A DNA stretch of 50,008 nt from positions 1-50,008 of the forward strand of contig JAAYGG010000003.1 in the NCBI GenBank assembly GCA_012727895.1. The letters run 5' to 3'. The stretch comes from Bacillota bacterium (GTDB lineage: Bacteria; Bacillota; UBA4882; UBA10575). A program made the position numbers and the translations under genes. The notes under the pieces were generated by a model. It was given only the letters and a program-made list of their open reading frames with translations. It was not told the DNA's origin and made no database searches. Every line of letters begins with the position of its first letter. Within the stretch, counting starts at the first letter, position 1. Shown in pieces: positions 15,932 to 25,308 of this stretch.

Positions 15932-17532
15932 CACTCGATGGTCCCCGGGGGTTTGGCGGTTATGTCGTAAACAACCCGGTTGATCCCGGGAACTTCGGCA
16001 ATGACCCGGCGGGAGATCCGGTCCAAAAGCTCATAGGGCAAGCGGGCCCAATCGGCGGTCATCGCATCCTCGCTGGTCACCGCTCTCAGGACCAGGGCCG
16101 ACTCGTAGGTCCGCTGGCCGTCCGTCACCCCGGTGCTTTTTTCTCCGGTCAAGATGGCAAAGGACTGCCAAAGCTTCCGGGACCAGCCGGCGACGGCAAT
16201 CTCCTGATTGACAATGCTGTCCGCCTCCCGCAGCAAGGTCAGCCTTTCCGGGGTGACCTCGCCAATTACCCGTACAGCCAAACCCGGTCCGGGGAAAGGT
16301 TGCCTCCAGACCACCTCTTCCGGGATGCCCAATTCTTCGCCGACCACCCGCACCTCGTCCTTAAAGAGCAGGCGCAACGGCTCCAAAAGCTTAAACTGGA
16401 GATCCGCCGGCAGGCCGCCGACATTATGGTGGCTTTTGACCTTGACTGTCTGGCCGTCTTCCGTCATGCTTTCAATGACGTCCGGGTAAAGGGTCCCTTG
16501 GAGCAGGAAATCGATCTTCCCCAGTTTCCGTGCTTCCTCCTCAAAAACCCGGATAAACTCTTCCCCGACCACCCGGCGTTTTTCTTCCGGGTCGACCACC
16601 CCCCGCAGCCGGCCCAAAAACCGTTCCGCTGCGTCGACCGCGACCAAATTCAAATGGAACTGCTCCGCAAAGATCTTCTGCACTTCCCCGGCTTCGCCTT
16701 TGCGCAGCAAACCATGGTCCACAAAGACACAGGTCAATTGGGGACCAATCGCCCGGTGGGCAAGGACCGCTGCCACCGCCGAATCCACCCCGCCGCTTAA
16801 AGCACAGAGAACCCGGCCGTTGCCAACCTCCTCTTTGATCCCGGCGATTGTCCGCTCGATGAACGATCCGGGAGTCCAGGAAGGCCGGCAGTCACAGGGG
16901 CCGGAAAGGAAATTCTCTAAAACCGTAAACCCGGCCGGGGTCCGGAAGACCCCTGGATGAAACTGCAGCCCGTAAAGGCGGCGCTCGTCATCGCCGACCG
17001 CGGCTACGGGCGTATTGACGGTTGCCGCCAGCACCGCAAAACCCGGCGGCGCCGTTTTTACCCGGTCGCCCCGGCTCATCCACACCTCAACCCCTGCGGG
17101 CAACCGGAAAAAAAGCGGTTTTTCCTTTATGATCTCCAAGTTCTCCCTGTTCTCTGCAGGCGCGTCCTCTGAAGCCTGCGCAGACATGGAAGTGTTCTCC
17201 GGAGCGTGCGTAGACACGCCTTCTTCCCAAGCGGCGTTTCCCGTAACCTCCCCGCCGAACTCCCGTGCCAAAAGCCCCATGCCGGCGCCAATGGCCAGGA
17301 CCGGGATGCCCAGGTGAAATATGCCCGGATGGCACCGGGAGGCGGCGGGCCCGGCGCTCCCCGGCCCTCCGGGAAGGATTATCCCGCGGGGGGCTAGCGC
17401 CTTCAGTTTCTCCGGCCGGGTACCTGCAGGCAAAATCTCACTGAAAACCTTTGCCTCCCGGACCCGCCGGGCCAAAAGCCGGCTGGCTTGCGAATCAAGA
17501 TCAAGAACAACGATGGTATCTATACCCGTCAT
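15925..17532 (-). CDS. guaA: GMP synthase with degenerate glutaminase domain
   Basis: Aminates XMP to GMP. The 535-residue protein has an N-terminal class-I glutaminase-type domain (1-215), an ATP-pyrophosphatase domain (LSGGVDSAV, about 245-253) and the C-terminal dimerisation domain ([29 protein letters not shown] end). In normal GuaA the glutaminase nucleophile is Cys in GICYGMQ; here the segment is AIGAGMG, with Gly82 in its place. The triad Glu of FHPEV is Gly194 (FHPGVF); the His remains. A Ser/Ala/Glu-rich insertion lies at about 105-130. Glutamine hydrolysis should be lost, leaving an ammonia-dependent enzyme. The ATG at 17532 follows GAAGGTG. Confidence 0.9.
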   Translation of the reverse strand: MTGIDTIVVLDLDSQASRLLARRVREAKVFSEILPAGTRPEKLKALAPRGIILPGGPGSAGPAASRCHPGIFHLGIPVLAIGAGMGLLAREFGGEVTGNAAWEEGVSTHAPENTSMSAQASEDAPAENRENLEIIKEKPLFFRLPAGVEVWMSRGDRVKTAPPGFAVLAATVNTPVAAVGDDERRLYGLQFHPGVFRTPAGFTVLENFLSGPCDCRPSWTPGSFIERTIAGIKEEVGNGRVLCALSGGVDSAVAAVLAHRAIGPQLTCVFVDHGLLRKGEAGEVQKIFAEQFHLNLVAVDAAERFLGRLRGVVDPEEKRRVVGEEFIRVFEEEARKLGKIDFLLQGTLYPDVIESMTEDGQTVKVKSHHNVGGLPADLQFKLLEPLRLLFKDEVRVVGEELGIPEEVVWRQPFPGPGLAVRVIGEVTPERLTLLREADSIVNQEIAVAGWSRKLWQSFAILTGEKSTGVTDGQRTYESALVLRAVTSEDAMTADWARLPYELLDRISRRVIAEVPGINRVVYDITAKPPGTIEWE

Positions 17533-17636
17533 CTTCTGCACCTTCTTACCCTTCTCTTTCTTTCATTTCTCATTCAAGGACAGGGGCGCGCCAGGCGGTC
17601 CGCCTTCCTTTCTTCCGTTAACAGCATCTTCCCCTT

Positions 17637-18203
17637 TTAGTTCTCCTCTTTTCCGCTGTTCTTCTCAGTGCTGTAAACCTCCGGCTTTAGCGCGGCAATC
17701 ATGGGTAATTGCCGGTAACGCTGGGCATAGTCCAAGCCATACCCGACAACAAACTTGTCGGGGATGACAAAACCGCTGTAATCCGGGGCAATCTCGGTTT
17801 TCCGGCGCGAAGGCTTATCCAGCAGGACACAGGATTTTAAACTCGCCGGCTGGCGCGAGGACAAGGTGGTAATTAGGTATCTAAGGGTCAACCCGGTATC
17901 AACGATATCTTCAATGATCAACACATGTTCATTTTGGATACTGACATCTATATCTTTGATAATCCGGACAATCCCCGAGGAACTGGTGGAAGCCCCGTAG
18001 CTGGAGACGGCGATCAAATCATAGCGCAGGGGTACCTTTATCTCCCGGATCAGGTCCGCCATGAACATCAGCGACCCTTTTAAGACGCCGACCACGATCA
18101 ATTCTTTGCCTTCATAATCCTTATTGATTTGGTTGCCCAGTTCTTTTACCCGCGCGGCAATCTCCTCCGCCGAAAAAAGGATCTCTGCTAAATCCTGCAT
18201 CAT
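17637..18203 (-). CDS. hpt: Hypoxanthine phosphoribosyltransferase
   Basis: Salvages hypoxanthine and guanine to IMP and GMP using PRPP. The 188-residue protein has the PRPP-binding motif VLIIEDIVDTGLTL, the flexible-loop region VSSYGASTSSSG, LLDKPSRRKTEI and the end DKFVVGYGLDYAQRYRQLP. The start is one of two adjacent ATGs (18203 or 18200) after GAGGAGTAAGG. Its upstream neighbour is a kinase-like membrane protein and its downstream neighbour is guaA, so two routes to GMP are adjacent. In many Firmicutes hpt lies between tilS and ftsH; those genes are 5 kb away here. Confidence 0.95.
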   Translation of the reverse strand: MMQDLAEILFSAEEIAARVKELGNQINKDYEGKELIVVGVLKGSLMFMADLIREIKVPLRYDLIAVSSYGASTSSSGIVRIIKDIDVSIQNEHVLIIEDIVDTGLTLRYLITTLSSRQPASLKSCVLLDKPSRRKTEIAPDYSGFVIPDKFVVGYGLDYAQRYRQLPMIAALKPEVYSTEKNSGKEEN

Positions 18204-18272
18204 AATTACCTTACTCCTCCTCTTGTTCGTTTCTATCATCCCCGCGCGCCTCTCCCGGCAAACCCGGGGGTG

Positions 18273-19679
18273 TTAACGGGCCGGGTTCATAACCACCGGT
18301 TCCGTCCCTTCCGACAGGATCTCCGTTTGCACCTCGACTATTTGCCATTTATACTTTTTCCACCCATGCTTAACCCGTTCCAAAACAAGGCGTTCCTCCC
18401 GCTCCTGGACCGTATACTCTTCCCCGCTGACATACTTCAGGCGGAAACTGCTCCGGAAGGACGGGCGCTCCGCCGGCGAGTCTTCTTCCGGTTCGATGCG
18501 GAGATTCTCCAGGACAATGAAGGGGAAACGCACACCCTCATAGAGCATCCGGGTCTTGGAGATTACATGCAACGTGACGGTTAAATTGATATATTCCTTC
18601 CCGGCCTCGCCGGTCACCGTCTGCTCCATTAGCACATGGTCAATATCAGCCAGGCCCTGGTAAAAATAGGCAACCACCTCTTCCGGGGTGGTCTCCGGGG
18701 TGACCACCTCCTCATACCCAGGCTTAGAAAGGAGGTAAAAAAGGACTAGAGCCGGGAGGAGGATGAGGACCGGCCACTTTGCCCTCGCCCACCACCGGTA
18801 GGCCCTCCTTTTTTGCTCCAACCGGCGCCGCGCCCGCTCCCCCTCGCCGGCAAAATGCTCTTTCTCCGTGGCCGTGGCCAAAAACCGGTCCTGGTGGTAT
18901 AATTCGCGGAGCCCGTCGAGAAACTCCTGCAAACCCGGGCGTTCCGCCGGAACCTTGCCCAGAAGCCTCTGGAGTAAAACCGCGAATGCGCCCCCGATCT
19001 CCGGTTGGTGATACCTGGGGTCCAACGGCTCTTCCTTTAAAATTGCGGCAGCGGTCTCTTCTTTCCGTTCCAAAGGAAAGGGATAAACCCCGGTCGCCAA
19101 ATAATACATGGTGAGGCCGATGGTATACAAGTTGGCCTTCTCATCCCACTGGGCATCCTCGATAATCTCCGGGGGCAGAAAAGCCTCCCGCAACTCTTCT
19201 CCTTCCCGGTAAGGGGCGAGCATAGCCTGGACACGGGGGTCAAGGACACAGGTTTTTCCCGCGCCCAGGGGGATCAGATCCATATAAAAGAACCCCTGGG
19301 GATACTCGCCCTGTTCCCCGAAGAAACGCAGGGCTTCGCCCATTGCCTCCCCGGCCCCAACCACCTCTTTCAGGGTAAGATCAGCCGCCCCCAACCGGGG
19401 CCAGTATTCCCATACTTCCCGCTGGAAGGGGAGGACCAGGTAGTAATCTTCACCAACCCTCTCCACCCCCAGGTAGGTCAGGAGGCTGCCGCCAGGGGAC
19501 GCCGGTAATCGCCGGATCATCTCCCGCAGGTCATGCAGGAACTCCAGGAAAAAGCGTTCCTTTGGGGAAATGGCAAGCTCCAGGGCTTCCAGGAGGTACT
19601 TTTCGCCCTTTTCGTTCCGGGCCAGGCAGAGTCTTCTCCCGTTCCCTCCAATCTTGGCGGCGGTGATTTTCAGCCCCAC
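18273..19679 (-). CDS. Membrane-anchored protein-kinase-like protein (probable pseudokinase)
   Basis: A 468-residue protein with a cytoplasmic domain resembling a Hanks-type kinase C-lobe: LPPEIIEDAQWDEKANLYTI followed by GLTMYYLATGVYPF matches the APE...D..SLG....TG..PF signature. Catalytic landmarks are missing: the beta-3 Lys position reads YLLEALEL, the HRD loop reads FFYMDLIPLG and DFG reads LDPR. A single transmembrane helix (WPVLILLPALVLFYLL, about 302-317) leads to an outside domain with an NTF2-like start (TPEEVVAYFYQGLADID). The start is GTG at 19679 behind GGAGG. Position next to hpt recalls YabT, the membrane kinase of the B. subtilis spoIIE-hprT region, so this may be its degenerate counterpart (inference). 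Confidence 0.65.
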   Translation of the reverse strand: MGLKITAAKIGGNGRRLCLARNEKGEKYLLEALELAISPKERFFLEFLHDLREMIRRLPASPGGSLLTYLGVERVGEDYYLVLPFQREVWEYWPRLGAADLTLKEVVGAGEAMGEALRFFGEQGEYPQGFFYMDLIPLGAGKTCVLDPRVQAMLAPYREGEELREAFLPPEIIEDAQWDEKANLYTIGLTMYYLATGVYPFPLERKEETAAAILKEEPLDPRYHQPEIGGAFAVLLQRLLGKVPAERPGLQEFLDGLRELYHQDRFLATATEKEHFAGEGERARRRLEQKRRAYRWWARAKWPVLILLPALVLFYLLSKPGYEEVVTPETTPEEVVAYFYQGLADIDHVLMEQTVTGEAGKEYINLTVTLHVISKTRMLYEGVRFPFIVLENLRIEPEEDSPAERPSFRSSFRLKYVSGEEYTVQEREERLVLERVKHGWKKYKWQIVEVQTEILSEGTEPVVMNPAR

Positions 19680-19935
19680 CCTTTACACCTCCGTTCTTTA
19701 TGATATAATTTTATCAATTGGCAATTTTCTTGCCGCCCGCTAACACCGGCGCGCGGTTGCGCATACCGGGGCGGCATTGGGAGGCAGGGTTGTACAGGTC
19801 TCCCCCGGTGAAGATAAAAGATAATATAAAGAATATATGGAATAAATAGATAAATATTAAAGATAAAGATGATGAGGGTTTTTACCGATTTTAATTATAG
19901 GAAACCGTTTACCCGCATTGGAGGAAGGTGACGAA

Positions 19936-21636
19936 GTGTCAACAACCAACTCCTTCACTCGTAAACGGAGGTTATACAACCGGTGGCGAACCTCCTTGAA
20001 TATGCAATGGCTCCTTATTCTCGTGCTGGCCGTTGCCTCTTTGATTGTAAAAAGATACCAACCGGCACATTTCCGCCAGTTTGCCGTGGTATTTGCCTAT
20101 ATTTTTCTAACCGTTCTCCTTAAGGAAATACTCTTACGCCGTAAGATCATTTATTTCCACCGTTTTTTATGGTTTTTTATCCTCCTCAACGTTTCGTTGG
20201 TCTTCGCCATGTACAACCTGGGACATTTCCCCCTTAATTTCCTTTTTTCCCTCTATATTCTCTTAATCTTCGATTCAATTGGCGGATTAAGCCACAAGGA
20301 GTTACAGTTAACCACCATCTTCTCCTCAGTGGCTTTTCTGGTCAATATTATCATCCTTTGGCCACAAGGTACCGCCTCCTACCGGCAAGCGGGCCTTTTA
20401 CATCTATATATACTGCAGGGAGTAGGGTTCTTCCTCTCGCTGCTCTTCATAATTCTCGCCTATTACACGACGCTTCTCCGCTCCCGGCAGGCGGAAGATC
20501 TCATTCAAAACTTGGAACAACTGCTCCATGAGAAAGAACGTAACCTGAAGCAGTTATACGAAGTCAATGCCGCCCTGGAAGAAAAATATGCCGCCTCTTA
20601 TACGCTGAGCCTGATCCAGCAATACCTCCTCGACGAGATGCAGGACCCGAAATTGTTGGAGAAGATCACCGATATCATCCAAGGGGTTTCCGGCAGTTCC
20701 GTCTGTGCGATCCTGGGCTTAAGAGAGGACCAGGAGGCGGAGAAACCGGGCAGCCGCGCTTTACAACTCCTGGCGGTCTCGGGCACCAAAGACCCTTCCG
20801 CCCTCATCCGGCTCCTCGAAGACCCGGCAAGCCCCACTTACCGGGTTTTGGAAGAAAAGAAACCCAGTTATGAGAGGGAGGCTTCCACAGAGGAACTCGC
20901 CCTCTGGAACATGCTGGGGATAAAATCCTTCTTCATGATCCCGCTTTTCACCAAAGAAGAGGAGATCGGCCTCCTGCTCGTCGCCCATTCGCAAGAGGGA
21001 GCCTTCAACCGGGACCAGTTGGAATTCTTGCAGCTTATCGCCAACCAACTCAGCCTGGCCCTGGAGAATATCCTCCTGCACCAAAAAACCCAGGAACTTG
21101 CCTGGCACGACCCGCTGACCGGCCTCTACAACCGTTATTACCTCAATCAATACCTGGCCAAACAGGAGGAGAAATACGGGTCCGGACTGGCCCTCGGCTG
21201 CATCATTTTTGATCTTGACCATTTTAAACAGGTTAATGATAAATACGGCCATGTCACCGGCGATCTGGTTTTGAAGAAGGTCGCCGCCATCCTCCGGAAA
21301 CATGCCGAAACCGGGGAGGGCTGGCTCGCCGGGCGTTTCGGCGGCGAAGAGTTTATCCTCCTTGCCACCTGTTCCGTCAGGTGCTGCCGCTGTCAAACTC
21401 CCCGCTTGAAACAGGTCGCGGATGAGATCCGTAAACAGATTGCCGAGACCACCTTTACCAGCGGCGACGGGAAAACCTTCTCCCTGACCATCAGCGGGGG
21501 GATCGCCTGCATCCCCAAACACGCCAAAAACACCGACGAGATGTTTATCAAGGCCGACGAAGCGCTTTACAGCGCCAAGAGAGCCGGCCGCAACCGCATT
21601 ATCGTCTATTCCGAACCGGAGGAAAGCAAAGGCTAA
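19936..21636 (+). CDS. Membrane GAF-GGDEF diguanylate cyclase
   Basis: Makes cyclic di-GMP from GTP. The 566-residue protein has about five or six N-terminal membrane helices (residues about 24-185), a coiled-coil linker (LEQLLHEKERNLKQLYEVNA), a GAF-like domain (about 215-385) and a GGDEF domain opening DPLTGLYNRYYLNQYL. The active site is GGEEF at 469-473, so it should be active. The RxxD inhibitory site is not visible upstream. A cysteine cluster CSVRCCRC at 479-486, just after the active site, is unusual. The start is GTG at 19936 after GGAGGAAGGTG. It stands alone on the plus strand and overlaps the comB end by 4 nt. Confidence 0.88.
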   Translation: MSTTNSFTRKRRLYNRWRTSLNMQWLLILVLAVASLIVKRYQPAHFRQFAVVFAYIFLTVLLKEILLRRKIIYFHRFLWFFILLNVSLVFAMYNLGHFPLNFLFSLYILLIFDSIGGLSHKELQLTTIFSSVAFLVNIIILWPQGTASYRQAGLLHLYILQGVGFFLSLLFIILAYYTTLLRSRQAEDLIQNLEQLLHEKERNLKQLYEVNAALEEKYAASYTLSLIQQYLLDEMQDPKLLEKITDIIQGVSGSSVCAILGLREDQEAEKPGSRALQLLAVSGTKDPSALIRLLEDPASPTYRVLEEKKPSYEREASTEELALWNMLGIKSFFMIPLFTKEEEIGLLLVAHSQEGAFNRDQLEFLQLIANQLSLALENILLHQKTQELAWHDPLTGLYNRYYLNQYLAKQEEKYGSGLALGCIIFDLDHFKQVNDKYGHVTGDLVLKKVAAILRKHAETGEGWLAGRFGGEEFILLATCSVRCCRCQTPRLKQVADEIRKQIAETTFTSGDGKTFSLTISGGIACIPKHAKNTDEMFIKADEALYSAKRAGRNRIIVYSEPEESKG

Positions 21637-22379
21637 TCCTCTTCCGCAGCCAAAATGATCCCGCCCGCCTCCAACCTGGCCAGAACAGGGAGGAGATCCA
21701 CCTGCCCGCAGTAACGGAGATCACTAGCCATCCCTAAAGACGCAAGATAACGGCCATGATCCGTCTGGGTCAGAGCCACCACCACCGGACCCATCCCCGC
21801 TATCTGCCTGTAGGCAAGCATCCCGGCCCGGGCCGGATCCGTCAGTTCCACCACGGATTCGTCTTTAGCCGCAAAGATCAGGTTATCAATGATCATCCCC
21901 GCGCAAAACAAGTCCTCCAGGGCCAGGCGCCCTTTTCTCCCCGCACAAAAGAGAAAGATCTCTCTCTCCTCTTTTTTTAAGTAGGAACAGACCCGGCTTA
22001 TGTTGAGAAAGGCTCCGACCAGGATCTCGGCGGCGCCGGCCGCTTCCAAAAAAGCCTTTGCCCCGTTGGTTGTGGTAAAGATCAGCTTCTTCCCGGCCAC
22101 TACCTCTTTGCCGTATTCATCAGGGGAATTCCCCAGATCAAAGCCGCGGATCTTCCGGGCTTCCCGCTCGCCGCCGAGCAATACCTGGTCCCGCCCGTAT
22201 TTCTCAGCCAAAGCAAAGGCCTCCTTGGGTTCGGCCACAGGGATAACCTCCGGGCAGCCGTTGGCCAGGGCGGTCAGGATTGTACTGGATGCCCGGAGGA
22301 CATCAATCACCACCACCGTCTTCCCGGCAAACTCCGCCGGGTCTCTTTCGCCGGTCGCAAAAGCCAAGTCAATCCGCAC
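21633..22379 (-). CDS. comB: 2-phosphosulfolactate phosphatase family protein
   Basis: ComB removes phosphate from 2-phosphosulfolactate, a step known from coenzyme M synthesis in methanogens and from sulfolactate formation in Bacillus spores. The 248-residue protein shows VVVIDVLRASSTILTALANG, LLGGEREARKIRGFDLGNSP, FTTTNGAKAFLEA and LFCAGRKGRLALEDLFCAG, all family-typical. The start is GTG at 22379 after GAGGAG. No comA or comC is adjacent. In a spore-former a sulfolactate role is possible, but many Firmicutes carry the gene without known CoM or sulfolactate pathways. It is followed by the convergent diguanylate cyclase. Confidence 0.85.
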   Translation of the reverse strand: MRIDLAFATGERDPAEFAGKTVVVIDVLRASSTILTALANGCPEVIPVAEPKEAFALAEKYGRDQVLLGGEREARKIRGFDLGNSPDEYGKEVVAGKKLIFTTTNGAKAFLEAAGAAEILVGAFLNISRVCSYLKKEEREIFLFCAGRKGRLALEDLFCAGMIIDNLIFAAKDESVVELTDPARAGMLAYRQIAGMGPVVVALTQTDHGRYLASLGMASDLRYCGQVDLLPVLARLEAGGIILAAEED

Positions 22380-22385
22380 CGGTCA

Positions 22386-23339
22386 TCACTCCTCTCTGTC
22401 AAGCTCCGTTCCGGCGCCGGTCATGGCAAAGGGTGCAAGCACCCGCGCAACTTCCCGCTCATGTAACCGCCAGTACGACTCGTAAAATTCCCCGGGCAAG
22501 GTGGTAAAGGACAGATTTTTCCCCAGGTCAAGGCGGGTAAAGAGATAATAAAGGGCGAAGATTTCGCCGGCGGTCAGATCCGTCTGCAGGTATTTCCGGC
22601 TGATACGGATAGCTGAGAAGAGCCGTCCCGGGGTTACCCCCTTTTTTAACTCTCCCGCCAGTGCGGAAAGGAAGAGTTGCTGGCGGCGGACGCGGGTGAT
22701 ATCCCCCAGCGGATCCCGGCGGTATCTCACATATTGCAAGGCTTTTTCCCCGTCCAGCCGCTGCCGGCCGGGCTGCAAATCGATGTACAGGCCGGCGCTC
22801 TTGTCCGTATAGAGCATCCTTTTGTCCACATCTATTTCCACCCCGCCCACCAAATCCACCAGTTCTTTAAAGGCGGCGAAATCCACCCCCACATACCGGT
22901 GGACCGGCAAGCCCAGGAGGTTTTCCACGGTCTCCCTGGTCAACGGGTATCCCCCGTAGGCGTAAGCCATGTTAATACGCTGCGTGCCAAAACCGGCCAA
23001 CTCCACCAGGCTGTCCCGGGGAACCGAAAAAATGCCGGCTTTCTCTAGCTGTGGCCGCCAGGCAACAAAAAAAATGGTATCGGTCCGTTGCGATGGGACC
23101 CCGCTTTCCCCGGTGGTCCTCTCGTCAAAGCCCAATACCAGAATATTCAAGGGTTCTTCCAAAATCCTGCCGGCGGTTTGCAGGCGGGCATAAATCACCA
23201 CCAAAAGCAGGAGGAGAATGGCGTTTGTCCATAAAACCAGCTTTTGAAAGAAAGAAGAACGCTTCCGGGCATACGCACCCATAAGCGGCCTCTCCCATAC
23301 CGGCCTCTCCGTAAGTGCCCCGCCCATCAACGGTTCCAC
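22386..23339 (-). CDS. LytR-CpsA-Psr family cell-wall ligase
   Basis: LCP enzymes move lipid-linked glycopolymers onto peptidoglycan outside the membrane. The 317-residue protein has one N-terminal transmembrane helix (about 35-53) and the LCP domain: LNILVLGFDERTTGE, RTDTIFFVAWRP, GIFSVPRDSLVEL, RINMAYAYGG, the polyprenyl-phosphate-site arginines in YVRYRRDPLGDITRVRRQQ. The start is GTG at 23339 with AGGAGG eight bases before. It sits 6 nt upstream of comB and 62 nt downstream of ftsH, so one transcript is likely. Confidence 0.9.
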   Translation of the reverse strand: MEPLMGGALTERPVWERPLMGAYARKRSSFFQKLVLWTNAILLLLLVVIYARLQTAGRILEEPLNILVLGFDERTTGESGVPSQRTDTIFFVAWRPQLEKAGIFSVPRDSLVELAGFGTQRINMAYAYGGYPLTRETVENLLGLPVHRYVGVDFAAFKELVDLVGGVEIDVDKRMLYTDKSAGLYIDLQPGRQRLDGEKALQYVRYRRDPLGDITRVRRQQLFLSALAGELKKGVTPGRLFSAIRISRKYLQTDLTAGEIFALYYLFTRLDLGKNLSFTTLPGEFYESYWRLHEREVARVLAPFAMTGAGTELDREE

Positions 23340-23401
23340 CTTCTTTACCTCCTGTCCCGGTAGTCGTTCATCCCCCTGCCCGGCAGGGGAAGTCTAACTG
23401 T

Positions 23402-25267
23402 TTACGCTTCAACCTCCTGCGGTGTTTCCGGTTTCTCCTCCCCGGAACCTTGCTCCCCGGAAGCCATAAGGCGTTCAAAGTCGGCCGCTTCCAGGGTCTC
23501 CTTCTCCAGAAGCGCCTCGACGATGGCGTCCAGTTGCTCCCGGTAGGTACGGATAATCTCTTCCGCCCGGTTATAGGCGTCCGTGATTATCCTCTTCATT
23601 TCCTGATCAATACTGGCCGCCACCTCTTCGCTGTAGTTCCGGTCACGGGAGATATCCCGGCCTAAAAAGACCTGTTCCGCCGGGCCGTGACCGAAAGTCA
23701 TCGGCCCCAGTTTGTCACTCATCCCGTATTCCGTAATCATCTTCCGCACCAGCTTGGTTGCGCGTTCCAGATCACTCCGGGCGCCGGTGCTAATCTCCCC
23801 CAGCGCCACTGCTTCCGCGGCCCGGCCTCCCAGGAGAAAGACCACATCTTCCAGGAGTTCCGTCCGCGTGGCGTAACGCTTGTCTTCTTCCGGCAAGGCC
23901 AGGGTATACCCGCCGGCCTGGCCGCGGGGGATGATCGAGACCTTGTGGATCGGGTCCACCGTGGGGAGATAATGCCCGACCAGGGCATGTCCCGCTTCAT
24001 GATAAGCCGTTAATTGCCGCTCTTTTTCGCTCATGACCCGGCTTTTCCGTTCCGGGCCGGCCATTACCCGCTCAATGGCCTCTTCGCAATCGGCCATCAG
24101 GATGACCCGCTGGTTCTTCCTGGCCGCCAAAAGGGCCGCTTCGTTCAGGGTGTTGGCCAGATCCGCCCCGGTGAACCCGGGGGTCCTCCTGGCCAGCACC
24201 TTCAGGTTCACATCCTGGGCCAGCGGTTTCCCCTTGGCGTGGACCTTCAGGATCTCCTCCCGGCCCTTGATATCCGGGATATCCAGTACCACCTGCCGGT
24301 CGAAACGGCCGGGCCGGAGCAAAGCCGGGTCCAGAACATCCGGGCGGTTCGTGGCTGCCAGGACAATGATCCCGGAATTCGGCTCAAAACCGTCCATCGC
24401 CACCAAAAGCTGGTTCAAGGTCTGTTCCCTTTCGTCATGCCCACCGCCAAGACCGGCTCCGCGTTGCCGCCCCACGGCGTCAATCTCATCGATAAAGACG
24501 ATACAAGGCGCGTTTTTCCGGGCCGTCTCAAAGAGGTCCCGGACGCGGGAGGCGCCCACGCCCACAAACATCTCGACAAAATCGGAACCGCTGATGCTGA
24601 AGAAGGGCACGCCGGCCTCGCCGGCCACGGCCTTAGCCAGCAAGGTCTTGCCTGTACCGGGCGGGCCGACCAATAGGATCCCCTTGGGGATTTTGGCCCC
24701 CAGTTCCGTAAAACGCCTGGGCTGCTGGAGGAATTCGACAATCTCCACGAGTTCGTCCTTGGCTTCTTCCGCCCCGGCCACATCGTCAAAGGTGACTTTG
24801 GCTTTCTCCTCCGTGTACAGCCGGGCCCGGCTCTTCCCGAAAGCCATGGCTTTACTCCCCGAGCTTTGCATCTGGTTGACAATGAAAAACCAAAAACCCA
24901 GCAGAATAAGGATCGGCAAAAGGCTGGGCAGGAGCACAGCCCACCATGGTTCGGTCTTTTGTTTATATTCCCTGGGCACCCCGGCCCGTCCCAAAGGCCC
25001 TTCGTAAACATCGGAAGCCAGGGAGGGGCTGGGTCCCCGGGAGACAAAGGGAAGGGGTTCGCCGCCTTTTACCGGCCTGAATTTGCCTTCAATCTGCCCG
25101 TCGCTGTAAATATCCACCTCTACGATCTCGTCTGCTTCAACCTTGGCCAAAAACTCATCCCACGTAAGATTCTGCGGTGACTGGTTATCGGCAAAAAAAT
25201 GCCTGAGGACAAAAAGGGCGATGATAGCGAGAAACAGGTAAAAGGTCAATTCCCTAAAAAAGCGCAA
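23402..25267 (-). CDS. ftsH: ATP-dependent zinc metalloprotease FtsH
   Basis: Membrane AAA+ protease for quality control and turnover of regulators. The 621-residue protein has two transmembrane helices (about 8-25 and 108-131) flanking an extracytoplasmic domain, Walker A GPPGTGKT, Walker B IVFIDEID, the pore loop [15 protein letters not shown], the second region of homology [20 protein letters not shown] and the zinc site HEAGH. Start is TTG at 25267 behind AGGAGG; no closer in-frame ATG exists. It is in the tilS-ftsH order common to Firmicutes, but hpt, usually between them, is elsewhere. Confidence 0.97.
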   Translation of the reverse strand: MRFFRELTFYLFLAIIALFVLRHFFADNQSPQNLTWDEFLAKVEADEIVEVDIYSDGQIEGKFRPVKGGEPLPFVSRGPSPSLASDVYEGPLGRAGVPREYKQKTEPWWAVLLPSLLPILILLGFWFFIVNQMQSSGSKAMAFGKSRARLYTEEKAKVTFDDVAGAEEAKDELVEIVEFLQQPRRFTELGAKIPKGILLVGPPGTGKTLLAKAVAGEAGVPFFSISGSDFVEMFVGVGASRVRDLFETARKNAPCIVFIDEIDAVGRQRGAGLGGGHDEREQTLNQLLVAMDGFEPNSGIIVLAATNRPDVLDPALLRPGRFDRQVVLDIPDIKGREEILKVHAKGKPLAQDVNLKVLARRTPGFTGADLANTLNEAALLAARKNQRVILMADCEEAIERVMAGPERKSRVMSEKERQLTAYHEAGHALVGHYLPTVDPIHKVSIIPRGQAGGYTLALPEEDKRYATRTELLEDVVFLLGGRAAEAVALGEISTGARSDLERATKLVRKMITEYGMSDKLGPMTFGHGPAEQVFLGRDISRDRNYSEEVAASIDQEMKRIITDAYNRAEEIIRTYREQLDAIVEALLEKETLEAADFERLMASGEQGSGEEKPETPQEVEA

Positions 25268-25308
25268 TCACAAACCTCCTCTCGAGGCTAAAAAAGCCAT
25301 AGCTCATA

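Noticed and set aside
24033-25007. Plus-strand 324-codon frame across ftsH
   Set aside because: Serine/proline-rich antisense shadow of the highly conserved AAA domain.
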